From: Apiosordaria backusii
Lineage: Eukaryota > Ascomycota > Sordariomycetes > Sordariales > Lasiosphaeriaceae
Length of the DNA stretch: 64,000 nucleotides
Reading direction: 5' to 3'
Assembly (NCBI GenBank): GCA_030549205.1
Contig: JAUKTV010000004.1
Span: 2,542,001-2,606,000, forward strand
Shown here: in pieces, positions 11,890-21,843 of the stretch
Layout: the number at the start of each line of letters is the position of its first letter
Numbering within the stretch: position 1 is the first letter of the stretch
Program-made: the position numbers and the translations under genes
Notes under the pieces: model-generated
Databases searched by the model: none
Told to the model about the DNA's origin: nothing
The model's input: the letters and a program-made list of their open reading frames with translations, nothing else

Positions 11890-13398
11890 ATGACGGTTGA
11901 ACTAGTACACTCAGACCTCGCGTACAGGCCGGCTCCGGCGCCCAGGGAAATCAGAATCAACACCCACGCCCAAACCGAGATCGAGAGACGACACAAGCAC
12001 TCCAGGTCCTCCTACTCAGATGGCTCGCCCCTCATGTCCAGGAATAATTCTTTGACCTTCCGCCCGGCCAAACGGGTTTTGACCGCTCCCGATAAGACAA
12101 TCGCCGTTATCAATGCTGCCGGCAGACAGGCGGCTTCCTTCATTCGGGTCGCCACAGCAGTCGGCTACCATGTCCGGGCGCAGATGAGGAATCTTGAAGG
12201 TGTGATAGCCACTGAAGTGGCTACAAACCCAAATGTGACTGTTCTTCTCGGAGAACTGTACACAAAGGAGAGGAACAAGCCCGGCGAGCAGGCCCAGATT
12301 GACGTATCGAAGAACGGCCCTATCTCCGGCATCGGCGTCAATCATAACCTCATCAAGGAGCTGTTCCGGGGCACCCAGCTCGCCTTCATCAACACCACAT
12401 TTTATGGCGACGAGAATCTGATCGGCGAAGCCCTCGCCGACGCAGCCAAGGCGGCAGGCATTCAGCATTATGTTTACTCCTCCATGCCGGATCACCACAC
12501 CTACAACAAGGACTGGCCATCGCTGCCATTGTGGTCTTCGAAGCACCAGGTCGAGGAATATGTCAGAAAAATTGGCTTGTCAGCAACCTTTGTTTACACG
12601 GGCATCTACAACAACAACTTCACATCGCTTCCATACCCCTTGTTTTGCACCGCCCTGCAAAAAGATGGTTCTTTTGTATGGCAAGCCCCTTTCCATCCAG
12701 ATGCCAAGCTTCCTTGGCTTGATGCAGAACATGATGTAGGGCCAGCCGTCCTCCAGATCTTCAAGGACGGCGTGAAGAAGTGGGGAGGCGGCAAGCGCAT
12801 CGCGCTCGCTTACGAAATGCTTACCCCCAAGGAGGCATGCCGCCATTTTGCCAAGGGTGTTGGACGGCCAGTTCGTTACGTCCAAGGCCCAATCGAGGTC
12901 ACGGTTCCTATCCCTGAGGGTTATCGCTGCCAGCTGGAGGCTCTGGAAACATTGTTTACACTTGGAGGCGACGACCCGAAGAAGCAGCCTCCTTACTTCG
13001 GCGACCTCGAGCTCGAGAACGACTGCCCGAAAACTGCTCTGGAACTATGGGAGGGCCCACGAGGCCTGGAGGAATATGCACGCGAAGTGTTTCCCTTGGA
13101 GGAGCATGCTAATGGTCTGACATGGATGCTGGAAGAGGAAGAGGAGGGCGAGACGGAACCCGAGAACAACGGCAACGGCAACGGCAACGGCTACGGCATC
13201 AAGAGCAATCACCAACCAGAAGAAAGGCACACAAACGGGGACCACAACCACCACCAAAACGGCGAATCCGCTCCACGAAATGGAGAATACCATTATCAAA
13301 ATGGGGATGCACACGGTGACTCCGAGGACGACGATGATGACGACGAGGGTCTAGTGATGCGGGGGCCCAAACGGGAGGATGAAGGGTGGCTTGCATAG
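11890..13398 (+). CDS. nmr-1: NMR/NmrA nitrogen metabolite repression regulator
   Basis: A single exon of 502 aa. The first ATG in frame is at 11890; the frame is open further upstream but has no ATG there. NmrA proteins are NAD(P)-binding, dehydrogenase-like negative regulators that bind the GATA activator AreA/NIT2 when preferred nitrogen is available. The Rossmann motif is TIAVINAAGRQAASFIRVA (residues 70-88), the NmrA-type variant with N-A-A-G. Further signatures are AFINTT, QHYVYSSMPDH, TFVYTGIYNNNFTSLPYPL, LPWLDAEHDVGPA and LEEYAREVFPLEEHANGL. It carries the Neurospora-like N-terminal extension and a longer loop (TKERNKPGEQAQID) than Aspergillus NmrA. The last 90 residues are low complexity: acidic blocks plus repeated NG and NG[DE] units. 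As in other NmrA proteins, I do not see the Tyr/Lys pair of an active dehydrogenase. Confidence 0.95.
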   Translation: MTVELVHSDLAYRPAPAPREIRINTHAQTEIERRHKHSRSSYSDGSPLMSRNNSLTFRPAKRVLTAPDKTIAVINAAGRQAASFIRVATAVGYHVRAQMRNLEGVIATEVATNPNVTVLLGELYTKERNKPGEQAQIDVSKNGPISGIGVNHNLIKELFRGTQLAFINTTFYGDENLIGEALADAAKAAGIQHYVYSSMPDHHTYNKDWPSLPLWSSKHQVEEYVRKIGLSATFVYTGIYNNNFTSLPYPLFCTALQKDGSFVWQAPFHPDAKLPWLDAEHDVGPAVLQIFKDGVKKWGGGKRIALAYEMLTPKEACRHFAKGVGRPVRYVQGPIEVTVPIPEGYRCQLEALETLFTLGGDDPKKQPPYFGDLELENDCPKTALELWEGPRGLEEYAREVFPLEEHANGLTWMLEEEEEGETEPENNGNGNGNGYGIKSNHQPEERHTNGDHNHHQNGESAPRNGEYHYQNGDAHGDSEDDDDDDEGLVMRGPKREDEGWLA

Positions 13399-15247
13399 GC
13401 GCAAGGCGGCTCTATCTCGATCTATTTTTGGGATTTTTAAACTTTGCTGGTGGATCTCCCGTCTCTCATTCCGGAGATTAAACTTCGCAACGGTTTTTTC
13501 AACACAACTGTCCTTATCAGCATTTTTTGTCGTCCATGGCTGGAAGCGAAGCGAGTCAAAGAGCATGGCCTTATGGAGCAGCGGGGGAAATTTTATCTTG
13601 TCTCAACACCAAAGCAAAAAGCAGAATTGGCGGTTTGGTTTACGGTCAGTTGGCCGGGCAGGCGTGCAGTTCGGTTGGGTCTCTATCGATTGTGGGATTT
13701 TTTACTCGAACTTCAACCATTCCTCGTCATCAAAACAACCAAAGTCATTCAGCAGTGACTGATTCGCTTCATTTTCCAAGCTGTTTAGCCCTGTACTCTT
13801 TCTTCACTTGTTTTCTTCCACATCTCGTATGTGCGTGTTTTCATATAGGCGGTTTTTTTTTTTTTTGTCTCATCGTCATCAAATACCAAACGAAGCTGGA
13901 CAGGGTGTATGGGATGATTTCTTATAGTATGTCATGGGGATGGGAAGGATGGGTGGGTGGGTGGCTTGAAGGGCAATGGGTTATCGCAAAAACGGGTGTC
14001 TAAAAGTAAAGCGAGCAAAACTCAACATACATTGTTGGTTTCATGTTTTATCTGATGAGTTCTGAAAATTGGGGTAGGAAGAGATGGAATTGGGAGATCA
14101 AATGTTTTGTCTTTTAAGGTTTATGAGTGATAGTCTGGAGGGCGAATTGAACTTGGACTTGAACTGGACGAGACGAGACGAGACGAACAACATATGGGCG
14201 TTACTTGGGACTAGGAATTGATCATCTAAGTTTGAACACGCAAGAGGTTTCACATTCTGGGACTTATCTCTCCAACAGAACTTAGCCGCACACTGAGGGC
14301 GCCTTCAATCATCATATGACCTTTATCAAATCTCTCTCAAAAATCTTTACCCAGAACCTTACTTCACTTCTCACTCAGGCACTTATCAAGAGATATCAAC
14401 CCCCTTCACACAAGCCCAAGCCCTCGCCCAAGCCCTCACCTTCACCCCGCCTATCACACCACTCAGGCCACGACTCAACCTATCTTAACCCTATCTCAAC
14501 CTCACACGCCAACAACACCCACGCAATCAACCCTCACCAACCCAACCCCCCTCCTGAGCAAACCCTCTTTCCTCGCCATCATTTTACCCTCTCTGCATAA
14601 CCTGAAAAGTCGACCTGTGACACGGAGGCTGCGCATAATTATTGAAAGACTACGATTACTTGGGTGGTCATTTCGGCAAAACTTTTATACGAGTCTGAGC
14701 GAGTTCCGTTCCTTCCAAGAGGTCTATTTAGGTATGGCGGCTTTTAATAAGTTTGTGATGACAGGTTTTTCCAACTTGGACATCTTGTCTTTTTCGAGTG
14801 TGAGATAATTACCAAGTTGATGATGGTTTGAGAGAGCTTTGGTACAATGTGAATGCATAACCCTAAACCTGCTACTTGAGATGTGGCATATGGAGATGTG
14901 GGTGTGCACAGTGGCAGCAAGTGCCAAGTGGTGGTGGTACGTGGCGTCAGTCTTGGATGGTGGTTGCCTCTGAACGTCTTTTGGTGTTTAGATTGATTAC
15001 GTGATACAAGATAAACGGGGTTGAGACACTTTTGTGTGGATTATGTATTATTTTGGTTCGCAGATTGGTCCGTCGGCACTTCTTGTACCGTTCCCATCGT
15101 ATCCAAGCCCCGTCCAGTATGTTCCCAGATATACCCTATGTCTAATACTTATATACTAGTACAAAGTTTTATACATCGCTCGAAAATAAATAGATTCGTT
15201 CGCACATATCGTCTAATCCTTTCATGATCCTCATGAGCTTGTTCACT
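13399..15247. other. Tail-to-tail intergenic, nmr-1 / ERG2
   Basis: Between two convergent stop codons. It contains a T14 run (13853-13866), a G-quadruplex-like motif (13942-13961: four GGG runs), a GACGA repeat (14167-14186) and a C/A-rich stretch around 14340-14600. A 94-codon open frame in that stretch is compositionally trivial. No gene called. Confidence 0.55.
14167..14186. repeat. GACGA pentanucleotide repeat, 4 copies
   Basis: Four perfect head-to-tail copies seen directly in the nmr-1/ERG2 intergenic region. Confidence 0.9.
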
Positions 15248-16033
15248 TTAGAACTTGCCCTTGACAATGTTGCCAAGCATCTGCTCGCCCGTGAGGTAGG
15301 TGGTCCTCCACAGGGTAGGGAAGTCCAAGGTGCTGAAGAAGCCATCGGCGTAGCCGAAGAAGAGCATGGGGGGGATCCAGCCGCGGGCGTACTCGAGAGC
15401 GAAGCAGGACTCGGGCATGCGGTACTGCTTGACGGTTCCGCGGCGGAGGTGGTGGATGGAGCCGGGAACGTAAACCTCGGGCTCGTACTCGCCGGGGACA
15501 TAAGCGGTCTGGGTGCCGGTGAGAATGTGGAAGTAGTCATCGGCGGTGTGGCGACCGGTGTGGCCCTCAGTGCCGATAGCAGTGCCGAAGATGATGAGGT
15601 ACTCGGTGAAGCCTTTGGTGGCATGTCAGCTTATAATTGCTGGGGTGAGATATGAGAGGCAAAACTTACTGGCATGGATGATGTACATGGCACCCATGGC
15701 ACCGCCGGCGTTGTTGAAGACCCACTGCTCATCGGTGTTGACATAGCGGCTGACGGTCACATCGGCCTTGAGCTCATCGACGATGTACTTGACGATGGCC
15801 TTGGTGTCGCCGGGGTGGGCGTCAATGGCAGCCTTGGAAACGGCATCGAGCTGGGGGAGGCTGAAGACGTAAAACTTGTCGACGTTCTGGTCAAGGACGT
15901 AGAAGATGGGAGCCAGGACCGCGATGAGGATGGCGAACCACTTGAAGAAGGTGGTGAGACCGCCACAGCAACTCTTGGTGCTACAAGCGCAACCACTGGC
16001 CTTCTTGGCCGGGGAGGAGGATTTGGGCGCCAT
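15248..16033 (-). CDS. ERG2: C-8 sterol isomerase (ERG2/erg-1)
   Basis: Two exons, 16033-15670 and 15612-15248, 242 aa. It moves the sterol double bond from C-8 to C-7 in ergosterol synthesis, in the endoplasmic reticulum membrane; the family also contains the mammalian sigma-1 receptor. Visible features are a Cys/Ser-rich N-terminus, one membrane segment (residues 26-47, core FFKWFAILIAVLAPIFYVL) and the family signature EGHTGRHTADDYFHIL, with the acidic and histidine residues of the active site. These are followed by a beta-rich domain ending YLTGEQMLGNIVKGKF. The 57-nt intron splits the Ser codon of HAS-FTEYLIIFG, a conserved stretch, which fixes the splice sites. Length agrees with fungal ERG2. 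It is the target class of morpholine fungicides. Divergent from CSL4. Confidence 0.96.
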
Positions 16034-16593
16034 TGTGATTTGTTGGAGTTACAAAGGCTAGGTGAGAGAGGGATGAGGAGGAGAGAGGGGAGAAAAAGAA
16101 TTGGTGTGCTCTCTAGTTGTATAAAGAAATTCAGGATAGCGTGAATGTCGCGTCGCACATCACTTCCCCTTTACCGTTGGACTGGGTGAGGAAAGCGGTG
16201 TACGGGTTAGACCGGGGCTAGCTTAAGCTCTTGTGGGGTTATCCGATGAGCTGGACCAACTGATATGCTTCGATATTGACCCACAGAACCCTTGCGTGGC
16301 AGAATATGCTTAGCAAGCAGGATTGGATCTTTTTCTTCGGCCTCCAACTTACCACTGACATACCGTCGAACGATCCGGATCTTACATTCCCGACATATGC
16401 CAAGGCTCTCGTCATTGGTAGCTTGCACTTTTACAAACCAACGCAGTCACTTTGGGATCTCGAGTTTCCACAAAGCAGACGGCACTTCCCGATCATATTT
16501 TCACAGCTGTTGAGCCCCTCCATCAACCATCAACCTTGCGACGCAGCGAGTGGGCGATAAGGACTATCAGAAACCAAACATTCAGTCGCAGCA
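16034..16593. promoter_or_regulatory. 560-bp shared promoter, ERG2 / CSL4
   Basis: Lies between head-to-head start codons, so it must carry both promoters. I see no sterol-response element that I can name with confidence, and no coding frame of note. Confidence 0.6.
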
Positions 16594-17304
16594 ATGACAA
16601 CATCAAACCCCACCCTGGCCATCCCAGGTCAGCTCTTGGGTTCAACATCCAAGTACCAACCCGGCCCAGGGACTCATATTCACAACTCAAACGTCTACGC
16701 CTCGCTCTTGGGCACAGTACACATCGCCCAGCCAGCCAAAGCTCCAGGGCCAGTGAAGCGGCTCACAAAAATTACACCGGCCCCGGCCCCTGCTGAGCTC
16801 CCCACTATCTCGGTGACGGTCCCCACGCGTTCCGCGGGCTCCGACCACGCCAGCCAAAAGAAGCGTGAGGTGCTCCCGGAGGTAGGGAATGTGGTACTCT
16901 GCAGAGTGATTCGCATCACACCGAGACAGGCCGTCGTTGCGATATTGGTGTGTGGTGACACAGTTCTGGACGCTGAGTGGCAGGGCTTGATTCGTGTGCA
17001 AGATGTCAGGGCTACAGAAAAGGACAGGGTCAAAATCTATGAAAGCTTCAGGCCGGGGGATATCGTTAGGGCTGAGGTGGTATGTGTTTTATTGTCACTT
17101 TGATTCACTGCCTTGTTACTGACATGGAAACAGATTTCGCTTGGTGACCAGGCCAACTATTATCTATCAACTGCGCGCAATGAGTTGGGTGTTATTCTCG
17201 CCACGAGCGAAGCTGGGAATGCAATGCATCCTGTCAACTGGAAGGAGTATCGGGACTCAGAGACAGGATTGACTGAGCTGAGGAAGGTCGCGAAGCCTTA
17301 CTGA
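16594..17304 (+). CDS. CSL4: Exosome cap subunit CSL4
   Basis: Two exons, 16594-17079 and 17134-17304, 218 aa. CSL4 (EXOSC1) is one of the three S1/KH cap subunits of the RNA exosome, acting in RNA processing and decay in nucleus and cytoplasm. The N-terminal domain begins near residue 10 with IPGQLLGSTSKYQPGPGTH, typical of Csl4. The S1 RNA-binding domain starts near residue 96 (EVGNVVLCRVIRITPRQA) and includes FRPGDIVRAEVISLGD across the splice junction. The C-terminus keeps the degenerate zinc-ribbon-like segment (ARNELGVILA...MHPVNWKEY). The intron has donor GTATGT and a GCTTGG-side acceptor CAG, and is supported by the continuous S1 sequence. Length is normal for fungal CSL4. Confidence 0.94.
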
Positions 17305-18289
17305 AGAGAATCGACGTGCATCTTGATGAAAAGATGAAAGCGAGACATCGAACGCAACTCACATAAGGCAATTATCAACGGCCTGGGAAGGCCATTATAT
17401 CAAGACGAAATGCCTAACGGCTAGTGATAGGGTCGAGACGGAGCTAGAGCCTTGAAGGGCGTTGCCCAGTTGCGATATCAACCATCTGATCAGCCATACT
17501 GCGATCTGGATCAGGAGTTCACCACATTTGAAAGAATACCAGCGGTTTGGTTCAAGCGAAGTCTAGCGATAGAGCTAAGTATCTGTTTATGCCAGATTAA
17601 TGTCTACATTATTTGTTGGACTCTTCAACACGGAGGACAGCAGCCGACTGCCGAGAAGGCGCGAAGAAAACAAAGAGCGGGCGCAGATGATGGGCAGATC
17701 ATTTATGCTCTGTCAATGGCATGAAAACACAGGCGAATCCTCTATCTCCAGGTCCAAGCAGGTCCAAGCAGGTCCAAGGTACGGGACAAGATCTTCCATA
17801 GCAAATCGACGGGATGAAGCGGTACCTGCAGCTACTCTGTGTTAGTGATGTTTTAGGCCGAAGCTTGGTAGGTATCCTTCGGGCACCCGGCCCCGTTGAG
17901 AAACCAGTTTTTTGCCGGGCTTAAAGTCAATTCCAGTTCAAGGGTTTCTCGGTATTGGTTGCCGATCGTATGGGACCGTGACGGCGTATCCAACAAATGC
18001 GCATAGTGATCCATGACGATGTTGGTGGTGGGGGACACGAGAGCTGGATCCCTGCACACGCATGCCAAGGCGGTGCGCAGCCACCAACCCTCGCTTCCTT
18101 CCACTGCTAGCCGCCCTCTTTTTCATTCCAGCTCGTGACAAACAAACATCAAAGACGACATTGCCTCTCCTGTCGCCGACCTTTTTATACTCCTACGGCA
18201 AGTGCGACAAACCATACATCACACGAAAACTCTGCGACAGTCTCCAAACTTGCGACGGCGCCGACGACTGCCTCTCAGGATACACAACC
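17305..18289. other. Intergenic, CSL4 3' flank and SEC2 promoter
   Basis: No gene seen. Contains the three-copy 10-nt repeat at 17749-17778. From 18062 the SEC2 frame is open with an ATG, but the extra 76 residues do not look like Sec2, so I treat them as 5' leader. Confidence 0.5.
17749..17778. repeat. CAGGTCCAAG direct repeat, 3 perfect copies
   Basis: Three head-to-tail perfect 10-nt copies in the CSL4/SEC2 intergenic region. A simple tandem duplication; function unknown. Confidence 0.9.
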
Positions 18290-19357
18290 ATGACAACCAC
18301 CGAGGTCATGACCCCAGAAACAACAGGGACAAGGCCACGAACGGGAACAGGGCAAGCAACAAGGACCTTGACGGCTGTCACCACCACCGCACCAGATTCA
18401 GATTCAAGTCCAGTAGACACCGACACCGATAGCGACAGCGACGACACCATACCCAGCGCCGCCGGCACCAGCACCAATTGCTGCTGCCCAACCTGCGGCT
18501 CTTCGCTCTCACTCTCTGACCTTCCTCCCTTCCAACAAACCCAAGCCGCCCTCCTCTCCGCCCAGAAACAAATCACCGATCTCCAAGCCCAAATAAAGCT
18601 CTTAAATACCAAAGCCTCAGCAGCAGTAGACCGATGGGCAGACTACGAAGATGAGCTCACCAAACTCCGCGCTCAGCTCTCAGCATCCCGCTCCTCCACC
18701 TCGTCAACCCCTACCTCCCCCTCCGCCTCCTCCCCGACATCCTCCCCCTCCCAACAAAAACAACCGCCGCAGCAAACAACCGTCGTACAACAAGGCTCTC
18801 CCCTCCCCACACCCCCCTCCTCAGTAACCTCCATCTCCGCCCTCCCCTCCCCCTCCCGAACCTCCTTCCTCGCCTCCGTCATGCCCTCCACCACAGGGGT
18901 TACTTCCGCAGCAACCCGCATATCCGCCTTGCTCTCCTCCCGAAAATCAACACCGAATCTCAAACCGCTCCCTTCCATCCCGGTATCCCCGCGCTCTCCC
19001 ATCCCTAGCGTTCCACCCTCCGCGTCGTTATACAACCTCTCCACCACCCCACCAGCATCAGGGCCCCTAACAACAGAGGATTTATTATCGGCTCTAAACA
19101 AGGAACAAGCTCGCAGAATGGAGGTGGAAAGCCGGCTGAGCCAAACGAGTAAAGAGGTGGAGGAGCTGAGTGTGAGTTTGTTTGAGCAGGCGAACGAGAT
19201 GGTGGCTACGGAGAGGAGGGCGAGGGCGGAGCTGGAGAAGAGGGTGGTGGTGCTGGAGAAGAGGGATGTGGATAAGAGGAGGAGGTTGGAGGTGCTGGAG
19301 AGGGGGGTGGAGAGGATTGGAAGGGTTAGGGGGGTGTTGGGGGAGTTGGAGAACTGA
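18290..19357 (+). CDS. SEC2: Sec2-type Rab guanine nucleotide exchange factor
   Basis: One exon, 355 aa from the ATG at 18290 (context CAACCATGA). Sec2 activates the Rab GTPase Sec4 on secretory vesicles during polarised exocytosis. An N-terminal CCCPTCGSSLSLSDLPPF segment with a CxxC pair leads into a first coiled coil (QTQAALLSAQKQITDLQAQ...). A long Ser/Thr/Pro-rich linker follows, then the diagnostic Sec2p domain near the C-terminus: a heptad-rich helix (EQARRMEVESRLSQTSKEV) with the exchange motif SLFEQANEMVATERRARAEL. The protein lacks the long tail of yeast Sec2, as usual for the short filamentous-fungal form. An in-frame ATG at 18062 would add a hydrophobic, signal-like N-terminus that makes no sense for a cytosolic exchange factor, so I prefer 18290. 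Convergent with PUS4. Confidence 0.87.
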   Translation: MTTTEVMTPETTGTRPRTGTGQATRTLTAVTTTAPDSDSSPVDTDTDSDSDDTIPSAAGTSTNCCCPTCGSSLSLSDLPPFQQTQAALLSAQKQITDLQAQIKLLNTKASAAVDRWADYEDELTKLRAQLSASRSSTSSTPTSPSASSPTSSPSQQKQPPQQTTVVQQGSPLPTPPSSVTSISALPSPSRTSFLASVMPSTTGVTSAATRISALLSSRKSTPNLKPLPSIPVSPRSPIPSVPPSASLYNLSTTPPASGPLTTEDLLSALNKEQARRMEVESRLSQTSKEVEELSVSLFEQANEMVATERRARAELEKRVVVLEKRDVDKRRRLEVLERGVERIGRVRGVLGELEN

Positions 19358-19987
19358 GGTGTGATAATGGGATTGAATCAATGTGAATGAGATTAATGCT
19401 GGGGGCTGAAATGGAAGAGTGGTGGTGGTTGGGGAGGATTTATGGGGGATTAATGTTGAAAGATGGGATTGAAGGGGTGATGCTGGGATTGGGGATAGGG
19501 AAAAGGGTTTCTTTTTTTCTTTTTTTTTTTTTTTTTACGGAGGAACATATGATACCAAGGTTTTGGGGATAATTGGGATTGTTATTTTGGATAACTTGGC
19601 ATATTCAAACACGTGGAGTTTTTGGGGGTTCGTTTTGGGTAATTCATCTGTCTTTCTGTACAATATGGGTATCTGGGAGCGGAACATCTGTCTCGAATAA
19701 GCTACTTGATGTTTCCTTGACGAAAAAGCAAGCATCACCTTTTGATATCGATACAAGATGACGTGCATGATGTAGACCCTGCCAAGCCCCCCAAAGCAAG
19801 ACACCCCAGCACCCCAAATCGAAGCTAAGAAATGCGGCTCTTGTTGTTCGACAAGGGACAAGGGTGGTTTGTGGGGGTGTTCTCCACAGCTTATCAACAC
19901 ATGGTATTATCGTGATGTGCAAGTATTCATGGAGGGGCCGTATTAGCCTGGGTATTTATTTTATCAGTCGACTGTATCTATCAGCGT
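19358..19987. other. Tail-to-tail intergenic, SEC2 / PUS4
   Basis: 3' untranslated regions of two convergent genes. Starts G-rich and purine-rich, with a T-rich run near 19511-19536. No gene seen. Confidence 0.6.
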
Positions 19988-21330
19988 TTAAGCGCTGGCA
20001 GCAATTGGCTCCTCCTTCACGGGCAATGGGAGCTCATCCTCAACCTTGACCTCTGATGATGGCTCAGCCTTCACCCCCCCATTTTCCACCGTCGGCGCCG
20101 CCACCACGCTGGACCCGGCATTCCACTTGTCGAGCATGCTTTCCACTTTCGGGCCCCAGACCTCCTCCCCTTTGAGCAAGTCATTGTACTCCAAGCAGTT
20201 CGCACCACCGAGCGTGAACTGCCCCTGGCGGGAACGGACCAATTCCGCCATCATGGCCCCACAGCCGAGCTTCTCACCGAGATCGTGGCACAAACTGCGG
20301 ACATAAAACCCAGAAGTGACCGTCATGCGAATCTTGGCCGCTGGGGGCCCTTTACCCTCCCAAGGAGCGGGCATGTCGTCTGGTCGGACAGGTACAAGAT
20401 CTGAACCCCTTCCCTTGGGGGGTTGTGCAGCTTCTCCTTATTGCTGTTGTTGGCGAGAGCGCCAGACATGAGCGGCTCTTTGGGGTCCCCTTCCTCGCCC
20501 TTTACCCGCTTGGAAGCCCTCATCTCGTCGCTGACAAGACCGTCAATCGCCTCTTCCGCGGCGCGCTTCTTGGAGGTGAAATCCTCGAGGGCTTTACTCT
20601 CCTCCTCTGCGGCCTTCGCAGCTGACTCCCCCCCACCGTCCTCCTGCGCCTTGGCCACGCGCCAGACAGACTGGGCTACGTTCTTTTCGGCTTGTCCAGC
20701 CTCCTCATCGGGCCAGTAGTGCTTGTGCGTGCCTGGCTCGTACCACTCTACCATTTCCAACTCGGAGACCTCGACCTCTCTTGTTTCGATCTCACGGGGG
20801 ATTGGCTTGCCCTCGCGGGCGTATTCGTAGAGTGGTTTGCCGTTCATCTTTAGGGAGGAGTACAAGGGCGGCATCTGGCGGTATTTGCCCCTGAATGGTT
20901 CGAGGGCCTTTTCGACGGCATCGCGGGTGAGGTTGGAGTAGTCGCCTTTTTTAATGATTTTGCCCAGACGGTCGTAGGTGTCGGTGCTGGCGCCAAAGAC
21001 GACGACGGTCTCGTAGGTTTTGGTGCAGAGGAGGAATTGCTGGAGGGATTTGGTGCCCTTTCCGACGCCGAGGATCAGAACACCGCCGGCTAGGGGGTCG
21101 AGGGTGCCGCCGTGGCCGATTTTGGTTTGGATCTTCTTCTTGGATTCCCTGCGGCGGTTTCTTTGGAATTTGGATTCTTGTTCACGCATGGCGCGCTCTT
21201 GGGCGAGGAGGGGAGCGAATTTGACGGAGGGGTCGAAGAAGTTTTGGCAGTCGCGGATTACTTGGGCGGAGGAGAGGCCGATGGGTTTGTTGATGGCGAA
21301 GACGCCTTCGAGGATCTTGCCTGTGGCCAT
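19988..21330 (-). CDS. PUS4: tRNA pseudouridine-55 synthase PUS4 (TruB family), one frameshift
   Basis: Pus4 makes pseudouridine 55 in the T-loop of cytoplasmic and mitochondrial tRNAs. From the ATG at 21330 (context AAAATGG) the protein begins MATGKILEGVFAINKPIG. The TruB signature GHGGTLDPLAGGVLILGVGKG carries the catalytic aspartate (about D78), followed by YETVVVFGASTDTYD and the motif MPPLYSSLKMNGKPLYEYAR. A charged insertion sits between this part and the C-terminal block KIRMTVTSGFYVRSLCHDLG. The two parts are in different frames. One extra base in the G6 run at 20417-20422 (plus strand) joins them through KGRGSDLVPVRPDDMPAPW, giving about 447 aa. I found no intron with suitable phase, so I read this as one intact gene with a missing base in the assembly. 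A second in-frame ATG at 21351 is an alternative start. Head-to-head with the RFTS gene. Confidence 0.88.
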
Positions 21331-21843
21331 TTTGAGTCGCAGGAAGGACATGCGAGGGGTTGAGAGAGATTTGTGACTTCGGGGACGTTCAATTGGGGTC
21401 GCGCAACTCGTCTCGACCGCTGGCGCATTCAAACTGGATTTTGGTTGATTTGCGGCGCTCAGCTTAAAGTTTTTGGATGGATCCAAAGAGCCAGGGGAAA
21501 GTTGTTATCGTTATCGGATCAGACGAAACTGGGCGGCGGATAAGTAGATAACAGCGCCGAGGAACCCGGCCCCTGGACGCCAAGTGTCAGTTAAGGATGG
21601 TCGATCGTGCCTGCCCCACGTCGATCTGGTGCCCCACCTACCTTTCCCGCCGTTGCTCGTCGCGCGTCGCGATATCGCGTAAAGTAAGTGCCTTCCAGTT
21701 CCTTGTGAACAAATCTACCACGCCATTCAACTTTACAACTCTCGACCTCACTCACTACCTCGATCAAACCTTGACTACTCGAGCAAACACCCGTTGGCGA
21801 TTCTCACATTCGACGACTTCCTTACCTTCGATTATACACACTC
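21331..21843. promoter_or_regulatory. About 0.5 kb divergent promoter, PUS4 / RFTS-domain gene
   Basis: Lies between head-to-head start codons. The PUS4 frame stays open to 21486 without a usable ATG beyond 21351. No named factor site recognised. Confidence 0.55.

Noticed and set aside
14314..14600. 94-codon plus-strand frame
   Set aside because: Its Pro/Ser/His content simply reflects the C/A-rich DNA between two convergent genes; no supporting evidence.
18062..18289. Signal-peptide-like N-terminal extension of SEC2
   Set aside because: An in-frame ATG exists at 18062, but a secreted N-terminus conflicts with a cytosolic Rab exchange factor. The ATG at 18290 has better context.
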